A stretch of 53,357 nt of DNA from Nostoc sp. NMS8 (GTDB lineage: Bacteria > Cyanobacteriota > Cyanobacteriia > Cyanobacteriales > Nostocaceae): positions 1-53,357 of the forward strand of contig NZ_JABXKK010000042.1 of assembly GCF_017115045.1 (NCBI RefSeq). The letters run 5' to 3'. Below, one piece after another: positions 44,774 to 53,245 of the stretch (within the stretch, counting starts at the first letter, position 1; each line of letters opens with the position of its first letter). The position numbers and the translations under genes were made by a program. The notes under the pieces were generated by a model. That model was not told the origin of the DNA, made no database searches, and worked only from the letters and a program-made list of their open reading frames with translations.

Positions 44774-45181
44774 CTATTGAATGAGATAGCTACGCCAAAT
44801 TGATTGAGTATTTTTACTACCTTTTTCTGGAAGCAGCAATCGCCAGGTTTTACCTTCTTGCTGAATTTGCAGGTAAACATCAAAGGGTTTTTGTGGTTGC
44901 GTCAAGCTTCGTTTTGGTAACTTAACAATCAAGTCATAAGTTCCCCGAACGTGGAAAGCTGGTAAATTTTCAATGGTTAGGGGTTGTTCCTGGGTAATTG
45001 ATAGCCGCTTGATTTCAAATCCTTGAAAATCTAAATCCAACTGTTGGCTAAGTTTTTGTTGAGTTTGTTCTAGCCCAAGTGCGATCGCTTTTTGCACTAA
45101 CTCGCTAGTCGGTAGCAGTCCAATACTGCCACAAGCTGTTACTAACACTAGCAATATTGCTGTCAAAACTAACCGCACCAT
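44774..45181 (-). CDS. Hypothetical lipoprotein
   Basis: A 135-residue exported protein with a lipoprotein signal (LTAILLVLVTAC, cysteine at residue 17) and a small alpha/beta domain with strands around LDFQGFEIKRLSI, FHVRGTYDLIVKL and FDVYLQIQQEGKTWRLLLP. It resembles other small cyanobacterial lipoproteins of unknown function. The frame is open 23 codons further upstream to 45250, but that would overlap the divergent methyltransferase; the ATG at 45181 has AGGA 6 nt upstream and gives a proper signal peptide. Confidence 0.7.
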   Translation of the reverse strand: MVRLVLTAILLVLVTACGSIGLLPTSELVQKAIALGLEQTQQKLSQQLDLDFQGFEIKRLSITQEQPLTIENLPAFHVRGTYDLIVKLPKRSLTQPQKPFDVYLQIQQEGKTWRLLLPEKGSKNTQSIWRSYLIQ

Positions 45182-45248
45182 GTTATTCCTGAGATTCCAC
45201 TTATCAGCGATAGTATAACTGTAGATTCTCTTAATTTTCTCATCTACC

Positions 45249-45914
45249 ATGCCAAAACAGTCTATAGGTCTTGATAACCAACTCTACAATTATCTTTTAT
45301 CCGTTTCGCTGCGGGAACCAGAGATTCTTAGGAAGTTGCGCCAAGAAACTGCCAATCATCCCCGGAGTGGAATGCAGATTTCACCAGAACAAGGGCAGTT
45401 TATGAGACTTCTGGTACAGTTAATTGGAGCGAAAAAAACCTTGGAAGTGGGAGTGTTTACAGGTTATAGCTCACTTTCTGTTGCTTTGACATTACCAGCT
45501 GATGGGAAAATCATTGCTGCGGATGTGAGTGAAGAATTTACTGCGATCGCCCGCCGATATTGGCAAGAAGCTGGGGTTGCCGATAAAATCGATTTGCGAT
45601 TAGCACCAGGTTTAGAAACTTTAGATCAGTTATTGGCAACTGGGCAAGCTGAGACATTTGATTTTGCTTTTATTGATGCCGATAAAGAAAATTATGATGG
45701 ATATTATGAGCGATCGCTGCAATTAGTCCGTCCAGGTGGATTAATTGCGATTGACAATGTTTTATGGTCAGGAAAAGTTGCTGACGAGCAAATTCAAGAT
45801 GAAAGCACCCAAGCACTCCGGGCGCTCAACAAAAAGTTACATCATGACGAACGGATAACACTCTCTCTTGTCCCCATCGCCGATGGACTTACTTTAGCTA
45901 TCAAGCGACCTTAG
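45249..45914 (+). CDS. Family-3 O-methyltransferase (SAM-dependent), copy 2
   Basis: A 221-residue enzyme with the same length as the copy at 37935. The SAM motif is LEVGVFTGYSSLSVALTLP; the metal-binding/catalytic block is FIDADKENYDGYYERSLQL, followed by NVLWSGKV. It is closer to the general cyanobacterial family-3 methyltransferases of the catechol-O-methyltransferase fold, which methylate various catechol-like acceptors with Mg2+. Codon use is local. It is divergent from the lipoprotein gene with 67 bp between starts. Confidence 0.92.
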   Translation: MPKQSIGLDNQLYNYLLSVSLREPEILRKLRQETANHPRSGMQISPEQGQFMRLLVQLIGAKKTLEVGVFTGYSSLSVALTLPADGKIIAADVSEEFTAIARRYWQEAGVADKIDLRLAPGLETLDQLLATGQAETFDFAFIDADKENYDGYYERSLQLVRPGGLIAIDNVLWSGKVADEQIQDESTQALRALNKKLHHDERITLSLVPIADGLTLAIKRP

Positions 45915-45924
45915 ATGAGTGCTG

Positions 45925-45956
45925 AGTGCTGAGTAAGAAGAAGAGTACTCAGCACT
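45925..45956 (+). terminator. Hairpin after the O-methyltransferase gene
   Basis: AGTGCTGAGTA (45925-45935) pairs with TACTCAGCACT (45946-45956) round a 10-nt purine loop. There is no T run, and the same GAGTGCTGAGT unit occurs at 11630-11655, so this may be a dispersed repeat acting as a weak terminator. Confidence 0.4.
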
Positions 45957-45990
45957 GAGTATGGTAAAAGAAGTTTGGAAATCTTGAGAG

Positions 45991-46027
45991 GTTAATGTTG
46001 GGTTTCACTACGTTCCACCCAACCTTA
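45991..46027. repeat. Dispersed GTTGGGTT repeat, copy 2 (partial, inverted)
   Basis: GTTAATGTTGGGTTTCACTA, then CGTTCCACCCAACCTTA, is the inverse of one arm of the copies at 26991 and 47570. The rest of 45915-46256 is AT-rich leader for the sulfonate-binding protein gene, with no recognised site. Confidence 0.6.
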
Positions 46028-46256
46028 TATCTTAGAAATAGTAGTAGACCTTTAGGCGATAAAACAGTTCTGCACTTGAAAAGGGGGTAAAAGATGGTTA
46101 GAAGCAGGTTTTTTTCAGGATTTTGCGTAAATTAAGCTGCTAGCCAATGTTTTGTGTCCAAAGTCCAATATAATACGGTAAATCAATAAACTTATCGGGC
46201 ATTGCCGTAGGTTTACTGAAATCTAATATTTATTGATCCCTGAAAGCAGAGTAATA

Positions 46257-47339
46257 ATGTTGACTAAGTTCTCTCCAACCCAACTGTTAGGTATGGCTTT
46301 TGCCTTCCTCCAGAGGTTCCAACAACGAAGAATCCGCACTTTTTCCATACTGTTTGTAGTAGGACTTGGCTTAACTTTAGCTCTCTCTGCTTGTTCTCCA
46401 AGTGCAAGCGACAACTCTAACTCTGGCACACCAGAGACAACCCAAACCCCCACCGCTAGTCCAGCAGCTACCGGTATTACAGTTCGCATCGGCTATCAGA
46501 AAGCCTCAACTGTCCTCTATGCGCTGAAGGGAAGAGGGGAATTAGAGAAAGCTTTCGCGGCTTCAGGATCTTCCGTAACTTGGTCGGAATTTCCGGCTGG
46601 TCCCCCAATGCTAGAGGCATTGAATGCAGGGAGTATTGATTTTGGCTATACCGGAGAATCACCACCTATATTTGCTCAAGCTGGGGGTATTCCTTTGGTT
46701 TATGTTGCCTACGATCCTTGGAGTTCCAAGGCTGAAGCCATTTTAGTACCGAAGAATTCACCTATTAAAAGTGTAGCTGAACTCAAGGGCAAAAAAGTTG
46801 CCTTTGCCAAAGGTTCTAATGCTAACTATCTATTAGTGAAAGCGCTGGAAAAAGCAGGGATACAATACAGTGACATCAAGCCAGCAACTCTGCCCCCAGC
46901 CGATGCTCGTGCTGCTTTTGAGGGAAATAACGTTGATGCTTGGGCAATTTGGGACCCTTACTTAGCCGCAGCAGAAGCAGCAACAGGCGCACGTACTTTA
47001 GTAGACGCGACGGGATTAGCCCCCAATCGTGGTTATTATTTGGCTGCAAAATCTTTTGTTGATGCCAAGCCGGATGCTTTGAAAATAGTTTTGGATGGAG
47101 TCAAGAAAGTTAGTGACTGGGCAAAAAATAATCCTACTGAAGTTGCTAAGTTTCTTTCCCCAGCTTTGGGTATAGATGCTCCTGTGTTGGAAACAGCAGA
47201 AAAGCGGCGTCAATATGATGTACTTCCGCTCACTGATGAAGTGATTACTAAACAACAAGAAGTTGCAGATACCTTCTACAAAATTAAATTGATTCCAAAA
47301 GAAATCAATGTTAAGGAAATTGTTTGGCAAGGCAAGTAA
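46257..47339 (+). CDS. Aliphatic sulfonate ABC transporter substrate-binding lipoprotein (SsuA-like)
   Basis: A 360-residue periplasmic binding protein of the SsuA/TauA/nitrate type. The N-terminal signal ends in a lipobox-like LALSAC (cysteine near 46), followed by a T/P/S linker. The body has VRIGYQKASTVLYALKGRGE, FPAGPPMLEALNAGSIDFGY and VDAWAIWDPYLAAAE, all characteristic of sulfonate binders. No permease or ATPase gene is adjacent, so it must work with a transporter encoded elsewhere or is a stray paralogue. The ATG at 46257 is preferred over a TTG eight codons upstream. Confidence 0.88.
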   Translation: MLTKFSPTQLLGMAFAFLQRFQQRRIRTFSILFVVGLGLTLALSACSPSASDNSNSGTPETTQTPTASPAATGITVRIGYQKASTVLYALKGRGELEKAFAASGSSVTWSEFPAGPPMLEALNAGSIDFGYTGESPPIFAQAGGIPLVYVAYDPWSSKAEAILVPKNSPIKSVAELKGKKVAFAKGSNANYLLVKALEKAGIQYSDIKPATLPPADARAAFEGNNVDAWAIWDPYLAAAEAATGARTLVDATGLAPNRGYYLAAKSFVDAKPDALKIVLDGVKKVSDWAKNNPTEVAKFLSPALGIDAPVLETAEKRRQYDVLPLTDEVITKQQEVADTFYKIKLIPKEINVKEIVWQGK

Positions 47340-48230
47340 ATAATTCGTAATGACGCTCTCTACGTTCGCGCAGCGTGTCGCAGACAGACGCTAAAAGCGT
47401 AGCTTGCTTCTCTGAAAGAGTACGCGGACTAGCTACCGCTGCGCTAACGTAATTCGTAATTTTTGAATTACGAATTACTGTGAAGAATAATCATAGCTAA
47501 GTAAGTATATACAACTAAACCTCATCTATGTTGAAATCTAGAGTTTTTTAAAAGATATATATATTTATGTAGGTTGGGTGGAGTGAAATGCAACCCAACA
47601 TTACCACAAAATTTTATGTTGGGTTACGCTATCGCTGCACCCAACTTACAAAACTACGGTTCTCAAGGTAGACGAGGTTTAATTTTAATTTTTTTAAGAG
47701 CGATTTAAATATTCTTTAGATTCATATCCAACTATTCGTAAAATTCACCAATCGTGTATTTGTCATCCAGTCTTTATTGCTGCACAACCACATTTGCAAC
47801 CAGACGCTTCTGAATACAGCCCTGAAGATGAATAGTGAAGTACTCCGGCTTGCTACGCTGAAGCCGGAGCTTCAAAATAACAACCATCATCGTTTCGCGT
47901 CTCGTTCGTCGTTGCCACGTTGGGTATATCACAGGGATATTCGGGACTAAACCCGATAATGGTCTTACACGGCGTTTCTGGTATTGCTACCTTTATCTCT
48001 TCATGGAGAGAACCCGCGCAGCCGTCCGCCTTCCGCAGACAGTTTTATTACTTTTCCGTACACCTCTGTATGGCTTATTTTTACCGCAGGACGTAACCTT
48101 GCGAACCAGTGACCGAAGTCTTTCCCCTTTTCTCTCGCTCTTAGTCTAGGCAAGCGTATTACCGCTACTGTAGCCGTTTGTTATATGAGTCGAGTGGGCG
48201 GGTCAACAACCATTTATATATTACCTATAG
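47340..48230. other. Repeat-rich non-coding region between ssuA-like and RHH genes
   Basis: About 890 bp without a gene. 47345-47470 contains TAATTCGTAA flanks and CGCTAAAAGCGTAGC hairpins. 47570-47648 is the third GTTGGGTT palindrome. 47843-47875 has a CTCCGGCTTGCTACGCTGAAGCCGGAG hairpin. 47990-48200 is G+C-richer and may be the left part of the IS200/IS605-like relic that ends near 48520, but no transposase frame survives. Confidence 0.4.
47570..47648. repeat. Dispersed GTTGGGTT palindromic repeat, copy 3
   Basis: AGGTTGGGTGGAGTGAAATG, CAACCCAACATTA and, after an AT-rich loop, TATGTTGGGTTACGC, then CACCCAACTTA. It has the same two-armed layout as 26991-27070. Confidence 0.65.
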
Positions 48231-48253
48231 ATGTATCCATTCTGATGATACAT
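48231..48253. promoter_or_regulatory. Inverted repeat directly upstream of the RHH gene
   Basis: ATGTATC (48231-48237) and GATACAT (48247-48253) form a 7-bp inverted repeat with a 9-bp gap, ending one base before the ATG. Ribbon-helix-helix proteins commonly repress their own promoters through such paired sites, so this is a candidate self-operator. Confidence 0.45.
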
Positions 48254-48254
48254 T

Positions 48255-48434
48255 ATGAAAGAAAAATCCATTAGAGTTAGGCTTTCCCAAAAACGAAATG
48301 ACAAACTAAAAGCTCATGCGAGCAGCAAAGAAAAAACAGTTACGCAGTTGGTTGAAGACTTGATCGATAGGTTGCCTAGCCCCAAGATTGACGACTCCTT
48401 ATCCAACCCACTCCCCGATCAATCTGACGATTGA
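48255..48434 (+). CDS. Small ribbon-helix-helix DNA-binding protein (59 aa)
   Basis: A 59-residue protein with ribbon-helix-helix form: an N-terminal basic strand KSIRVRLSQKR, helix one NDKLKAHASSK, the turn EKTVTQ and helix two LVEDLIDRLP, then an acidic disordered tail. Small proteins of this sort often precede tnpB in cyanobacterial IS200/IS605-type elements and may control it. Here no tnpB follows. Instead, 40 bp further on, a G+C-rich hairpin like the element's right end appears. No ribosome site stands out, because the operator-like repeat occupies that position. Confidence 0.65.
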   Translation: MKEKSIRVRLSQKRNDKLKAHASSKEKTVTQLVEDLIDRLPSPKIDDSLSNPLPDQSDD

Positions 48435-48520
48435 TATTGGTCGGAGTTGGAATCATCGCCGTCCGCTCCCTATCCCCACCCTACTAAGAGTTGAGGGTGG
48501 GGACTTCCGCGATACGTTAA
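48435..48520 (+). mobile_element. Right-end-like hairpin of a tnpB-less IS200/IS605-type relic
   Basis: CCCCACCCT (48474-48482) pairs with AGGGTGGGG (48494-48502) round an 11-nt loop, followed by ACTTCCGC. Subterminal imperfect hairpins of this kind are the recognition ends of IS200/IS605 elements, and in TnpB elements they lie in the guide-RNA scaffold. With the RHH gene upstream, this looks like an internally deleted element. The left end was not located. Confidence 0.4.
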
Positions 48521-48601
48521 AATTAACTTATGAAATACTTGCTATGGAATATTGATAATACACTAAAGATTATTCACCGCTGATGAACTCCAAAATTTAT
48601 T

Positions 48602-50647
48602 ATGGCTTTGTTAGGTCAGAAAAATCGATTTATCAGTAAGCTTAATCGCCGAGATTTAAATGCCAGCCAGTTAAGTGTGCTAATTATATCTAGCATCTTT
48701 TTATTTCTAGGAACTACTGGTGGCGTGGCGCAAGTCAGAACAGCACATAAGTCAGGATTCACACTGCAACTTTTACATACTTCCGACCAAGAAGCCGGTG
48801 TCCCCGCGCTGAAGGATGCACCGAACTTTTCGGCGGTGTTGAATGCACTCAAAAATCAAGATGCTAATGGTGACGGGAAACCTGATTATCCGAATACCTT
48901 AATTCTTTCATCTGGAGATACCTATATTCCCAGTCCCTTCTTATTTGCCAGTGACACAGTTTTTGGTGGTCAGGGACGAGGAGATATTTTAATTCTAAAT
49001 GCTCTTGGTTTTAGTGCGATCGCCTTTGGCAATCACGAATTTGACTTGGGTACGGGTGTTGTTGCTGACTTAATCCGCGCTAAAGAAGATTACCCAGGTA
49101 CAAAATTTCCCTATCTCAGCTCGAATCTCGATTTCAGCACTGATAAAGACCTAGCAAAATTAGTTACTGCTGATGGACAAGAAGCAAGTAAAATTTCTAA
49201 TAAAATTGCCCGTAACACCATCATTACCGTCAATGGTGAAAAAATTGCTGTAATTGGGGCGACAACTCCCACGCTGCGAACTATCTCTTCTCCCGGCGGT
49301 GTGACGGTGTTACCCAAAGAATTTAATGACCGTAATGCCGCAGACATCGCCGCCTTAGCTGCTGAAATTCAAACTTCTGTTGATACACTGCTGACAAAAA
49401 ACCCAGAAATTAATAAAGTCATTTTATTGGCACACATGCAGCAAATTGCCATTGAGCAAAAGCTAGCAGAATTACTTAAGGGAGTAGATATCATTGTTGC
49501 TGGTGGTTCCAATACTTTACTAGCCGACAAAACAGACCGTCTTCGAGTGGGTGATAAATCTGCCGGAACTTATCCAATCATCAAAAAAGCAGCAGATGGA
49601 AATCCGATAGCGATAGTTAATACCGATGGAAACTATGGCTATGTTGGTCGTTTAGTAGTTAACTTTGATGCTAATGGAGTAATTATTCCTCAGAGTATTG
49701 ACCCCAAAATTAGCGGTGCTTATGCGACTGATTCCCCAGGAGTCGCGGCTGTAGGCGGGAAACCTGACCCCAAAATTGTCGCCATTACAGAAGCACTCAA
49801 AAAAGTGATTATTGCCCAAGATGGCCAAATTTTTGGGAAAACCAACGTTTTTCTCAATGGCTGGCGGGGTGATGTCCGCACCCAAGAAACGAATTTAGGA
49901 AATTTGACAGCCGAAGCTAATTTAGCGATCGCTAAACGATACGATCCTAAAACTGTCATTTCCATTAAAAACGGCGGTGGTATTCGTGACAATATCGGTA
50001 TATATACTTTTCCCCCAGGTTCGACTCGCTCACAAGATGCGATCAAACTACCACCGCAAGCAAATCCTGTGGCAGGCAAGAAAGAAAAAGAAATTTCCCA
50101 ACTTGATATCACCAATGCTTTACGATTTAACAATGGCTTGACTTTAGTTACTCTGAATGCCATAGAATTGCTGACGGTAATTGAACACAGCGTCGCAGCC
50201 ATAGCACCAGGTTCTACACCTGGCAGTTTTCCCCAAGTAGCGGGATTAGCCTTTAGCTTTGACCCAGACTTGCCAGCAGGTAAGCGTGTCAAATCCCTTG
50301 CTATCAAAGATGGAAAAGGCAAAATTATTGATGTAGTAGTTAAAAATGCAGAGTTAGTGGGCGATCCTAATCGGGTTTTCCGCACTGTTACTCTCAACTT
50401 TCTAGCAAGTGGTGGTGATGGCTATCCTTTTCCTAAAAGAGAACGAGTTGATTTGACATCAAAAGATGCTGATAAGAGTAAACGCACAGGTTTAGCTACC
50501 TTTGCTGCTGATGGTTCTGAGCAAGATGCATTAGCAGAATATCTAGCTGCTAACTTTAAGCAGATTCCCTTTGCTCAAGAGGATGTACCACCGGCTGAAG
50601 ATACTCGCATTCAAAATCTTAAATTCCGTAAAGATGGGGTGTTTTGA
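48602..50647 (+). CDS. Exported UshA-type 5'-nucleotidase/metallophosphatase
   Basis: A 681-residue secreted enzyme with the two domains of the UshA/5'-nucleotidase family. A signal-anchor segment (25-44) is followed by the metallophosphatase domain: LLHTSDQEAG (58-66, where E64 stands in place of the usual histidine), SSGD (103-106), GNHEFD (143-148) and LLAHMQQ. The C-terminal nucleotide-binding domain has IKNGGGIRDNI and the RFNNGLTLVTL and NFLASGGDGYPF segments. An EF-hand-like DANGDGKPD (87-95) may bind calcium. The likely role is release of phosphate from external nucleotides. No Pho box was identified upstream. Confidence 0.88.
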   Translation: MALLGQKNRFISKLNRRDLNASQLSVLIISSIFLFLGTTGGVAQVRTAHKSGFTLQLLHTSDQEAGVPALKDAPNFSAVLNALKNQDANGDGKPDYPNTLILSSGDTYIPSPFLFASDTVFGGQGRGDILILNALGFSAIAFGNHEFDLGTGVVADLIRAKEDYPGTKFPYLSSNLDFSTDKDLAKLVTADGQEASKISNKIARNTIITVNGEKIAVIGATTPTLRTISSPGGVTVLPKEFNDRNAADIAALAAEIQTSVDTLLTKNPEINKVILLAHMQQIAIEQKLAELLKGVDIIVAGGSNTLLADKTDRLRVGDKSAGTYPIIKKAADGNPIAIVNTDGNYGYVGRLVVNFDANGVIIPQSIDPKISGAYATDSPGVAAVGGKPDPKIVAITEALKKVIIAQDGQIFGKTNVFLNGWRGDVRTQETNLGNLTAEANLAIAKRYDPKTVISIKNGGGIRDNIGIYTFPPGSTRSQDAIKLPPQANPVAGKKEKEISQLDITNALRFNNGLTLVTLNAIELLTVIEHSVAAIAPGSTPGSFPQVAGLAFSFDPDLPAGKRVKSLAIKDGKGKIIDVVVKNAELVGDPNRVFRTVTLNFLASGGDGYPFPKRERVDLTSKDADKSKRTGLATFAADGSEQDALAEYLAANFKQIPFAQEDVPPAEDTRIQNLKFRKDGVF

Positions 50648-50690
50648 CTTGGGGATTGGGGACTGGGGACTGGGGATTATGAAATTTCTT
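50648..50690. repeat. GGGGACTGG-type tandem tract
   Basis: GGGGATTGGGGACTGGGGAC and following units come directly after the nucleotidase stop. Related tracts lie at 15780 and 18070, and the inverse form occurs near 15870. No terminator was recognised. Confidence 0.6.
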
Positions 50691-50857
50691 GCCCAGTCGC
50701 TAATACAGTTCAGAATGAGCAACAAAACACTTGCAGAGACGGCGATTTATCGCGTCTCGAAAACCCAAAATTGTTGCCAGTCGTCCTTAACCCAAGCGTA
50801 TTGTCCTAGTCTCTAGTAAAGAGTCTTGAAGCACCCATTACTTACCCTCAAGTTTGG

Positions 50858-52183
50858 TCAAAGTTGATTTCGCGCTTTTAGTTGCAGATATCGCTCAACT
50901 AACTGATCGGCAATTTGATTTGCTGGTGCATCTAGTACCAATACACCTTTTTGTTTTAGTTGGGCATAAGCCACTTGTCGTTGCATTAATAAATCTAGTG
51001 ATACTGCACGGGCATAAGCACCTGTAACATCATCGGTGAAGGTGTTTGCTAGACGATCGACTTGTGGATCTCGCAGAGTAACGCAAAAGGGGAGATAGCG
51101 GGGCGCTAGTTTGGAGAGTGCGGCTAGGAGTTCTGTAGAGGCGGTGGCATCAACTAAATCGGTAATCACTACTACCAGCGCCCTCCGAGTTTGTCGCTGC
51201 AAAACATTTGTCACCGCCCCCAAATAATCAGATTCAAATAACACTGGTTGAATGGGAGTCAGGCGATCGATTAGCTGATTCAGATGATGTTGACCGCGTT
51301 CTGGGGGAATCCACGTATGCATCTGGCGGTCAAATACACCAACACCAACGCGATCGCCTCGATGTAAACCTGCCAAAGCTAAGGATAAAGTTGCATTTAA
51401 ACCCCAGTCAAATCGCTGCAAACTCTGCACTTTAGCCGTCATCAACCGTCCGCGATCGAGTAATATCAGTAGTGTTTGTTCCTGTTCTGGTTCTAGAACT
51501 CTCACCAGTGGCATAGCATTACCATAAGCGCCAACCCGACGGGCAGTAGCTTTCCAATCAATAAACCGCAAATCGTCACCGATGCGATAGTTTCGCAGTT
51601 CAGCAAACTCTGTACCAATACCAATTTTGCGAGATTGGCGTATTGATCCCGATGATTGCAGTGTCAGACGAATTGTGAGCGATCGCAATCCGACTAAATC
51701 AGGATAAACTTTCACTGGCAGACTTTGAGGGATTTGCCAATCATCCCAAGCTAATCCCCAAATCCCCAACTGTCGAACTTGGATATTCCCCCAAGGAAAC
51801 TCTCCGCGCTGTGTCGGGTGGACAGTATACGTCAATTCCTCGGTGCTGTTACTGGGAATAATCGCGTTTAGTGTAGGTGCAGAAACGCCAAATCCTGTTG
51901 GGTAATAGTCGCAGATTTCAATTTGGGCGTTGGTATTTGGCGATGTCACCTTCAGCACCACGGGATTATCCCGCCCAATGGATAACCGTGATGGTAATTC
52001 GCGGGTAATTTGCACGCGAGAACGCCGCACCTGTAAACCATCTATAACCATCAGTCCGAGAACGATGGCATCAAATAGCACAGTAATGGCGATGGCTGCT
52101 CTAACGTTCAGAAATAAGGATAGGATCGGAGCGATCGCTATACCCAAAACCAATAATAAATAAACTCGTTTGGAAGGAACCAT
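50858..52183 (-). CDS. DUF58 domain protein
   Basis: A 441-residue protein with two N-terminal transmembrane helices (about 6-25 and 30-48), an immunoglobulin-like segment and the DUF58 core (about 190-235): GIGTEFAELRNYRIGDDLRF followed by IDWKATARR. A degenerate von Willebrand A-type region follows (LLILLDRGRLM, VVVITDLVDA). In many bacteria DUF58 proteins accompany MoxR-type AAA ATPases, with which they are thought to act in assembly of surface complexes; no moxR gene is in this window. Divergent from the MDR gene, with 48 bp between starts. Confidence 0.88.
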   Translation of the reverse strand: MVPSKRVYLLLVLGIAIAPILSLFLNVRAAIAITVLFDAIVLGLMVIDGLQVRRSRVQITRELPSRLSIGRDNPVVLKVTSPNTNAQIEICDYYPTGFGVSAPTLNAIIPSNSTEELTYTVHPTQRGEFPWGNIQVRQLGIWGLAWDDWQIPQSLPVKVYPDLVGLRSLTIRLTLQSSGSIRQSRKIGIGTEFAELRNYRIGDDLRFIDWKATARRVGAYGNAMPLVRVLEPEQEQTLLILLDRGRLMTAKVQSLQRFDWGLNATLSLALAGLHRGDRVGVGVFDRQMHTWIPPERGQHHLNQLIDRLTPIQPVLFESDYLGAVTNVLQRQTRRALVVVITDLVDATASTELLAALSKLAPRYLPFCVTLRDPQVDRLANTFTDDVTGAYARAVSLDLLMQRQVAYAQLKQKGVLVLDAPANQIADQLVERYLQLKARNQL

Positions 52184-52231
52184 TTTTTAAAGCGAGAAGA
52201 TAATTTAAAGCGGGAATAGGACAGAAATTAT

Positions 52232-53245
52232 ATGAAAGTTTACGAAATTCAAAGCAACGCCGGGATTGATGCCCTAGCGTTAGTCGATCGCCCCCAAGCA
52301 AAACCCGCAGCTGGACAAGTTCTCATTCAAATCAAAGCAATATCCTTAAATTACCGCGATCTGCTTGTTATTGAAGGATCTTACGGTACTCGACAGAAAT
52401 ATCCGTTAATTCCGGTATCTGACGGTGCAGGGGAAGTGGTGGCGGTGGGGGAAGGTGTGACACGGGTAAAAATAGGCGATCGCGTGGCTGGTATTTTCTT
52501 CCAAGACTGGATTTATGGCTCTTTAACTAAAGAGAAAATGAAATCTGATCTCGGAGGTGGGATCGATGGAATGCTGGCTGAGTATGTTGTATTACACCAA
52601 GATGGTTTAGTGATATTACCTGAATACTTATCCTATATTGAAGGTGCAACTTTACCTTGTGCAGCAGTTACAGCTTGGCACGGACTAGTGACAAAAGGCA
52701 ATATTGGCGCAGGTGATAGTATTTTATTACTCGGTACTGGAGGAGTTTCAATTTTTGCTCTCCAGTTTGCTAAGATACATGGTGCGAGAGCAATTATTAC
52801 TTCCAGCAATGATCAGAAGTTGGCACGGGCGAAACAACTTGGCGCTGACGAGACAATCAACTATAAAACAACACCAGATTGGGAAAAGCAAGTTTATCAA
52901 TTAACTAATCGCACAGGTGTAGATCATGTAGTTGAAGTAGGCGGTGCAGGTACTCTACCAAAATCGCTACAAGCAGTCCGGATTGGGGGACATATTAGTT
53001 TGATTGGCGTATTGTCAGGTAGAGGAAATGAGATTGACCCCATGCCAATACTTTTTAAGAGTTTAACAGTTCAGGGAATTTATGTTGGCAGTCGTGAAAT
53101 GTTTGAGGCGATGAATCAGGCGATGCAACAACATCAAATTAAACCGATTATTGATCGAGTTTTCCCCTTCACTGAGGCACGAGAGGCTTATCATTACCTC
53201 AAAAGCGCGGCTCACTTTGGAAAAGTCGTAATTCGTAATTCGTAA
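52232..53245 (+). CDS. MDR-family NADPH:quinone oxidoreductase-like enzyme
   Basis: A 337-residue medium-chain dehydrogenase/reductase. The GroES-like N-terminal domain includes SLNYRDLLVIEG and IPVSDGAGEVVAVGEGVTRV; the Rossmann domain has SILLLGTGGVSIFALQFAK and the HGARAIITSSNDQKLARAK segment. The cysteine cluster for structural zinc and the catalytic-zinc cysteine are absent, which places it with zinc-free quinone oxidoreductases rather than alcohol dehydrogenases. Substrate unknown. Confidence 0.88.
   Translation: MKVYEIQSNAGIDALALVDRPQAKPAAGQVLIQIKAISLNYRDLLVIEGSYGTRQKYPLIPVSDGAGEVVAVGEGVTRVKIGDRVAGIFFQDWIYGSLTKEKMKSDLGGGIDGMLAEYVVLHQDGLVILPEYLSYIEGATLPCAAVTAWHGLVTKGNIGAGDSILLLGTGGVSIFALQFAKIHGARAIITSSNDQKLARAKQLGADETINYKTTPDWEKQVYQLTNRTGVDHVVEVGGAGTLPKSLQAVRIGGHISLIGVLSGRGNEIDPMPILFKSLTVQGIYVGSREMFEAMNQAMQQHQIKPIIDRVFPFTEAREAYHYLKSAAHFGKVVIRNS

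Noticed and set aside
49720..50397. 225-codon minus-strand frame inside the nucleotidase gene
   Set aside because: The plus-strand frame is a complete UshA-type enzyme with motifs; the antisense frame has no start context or family pattern.
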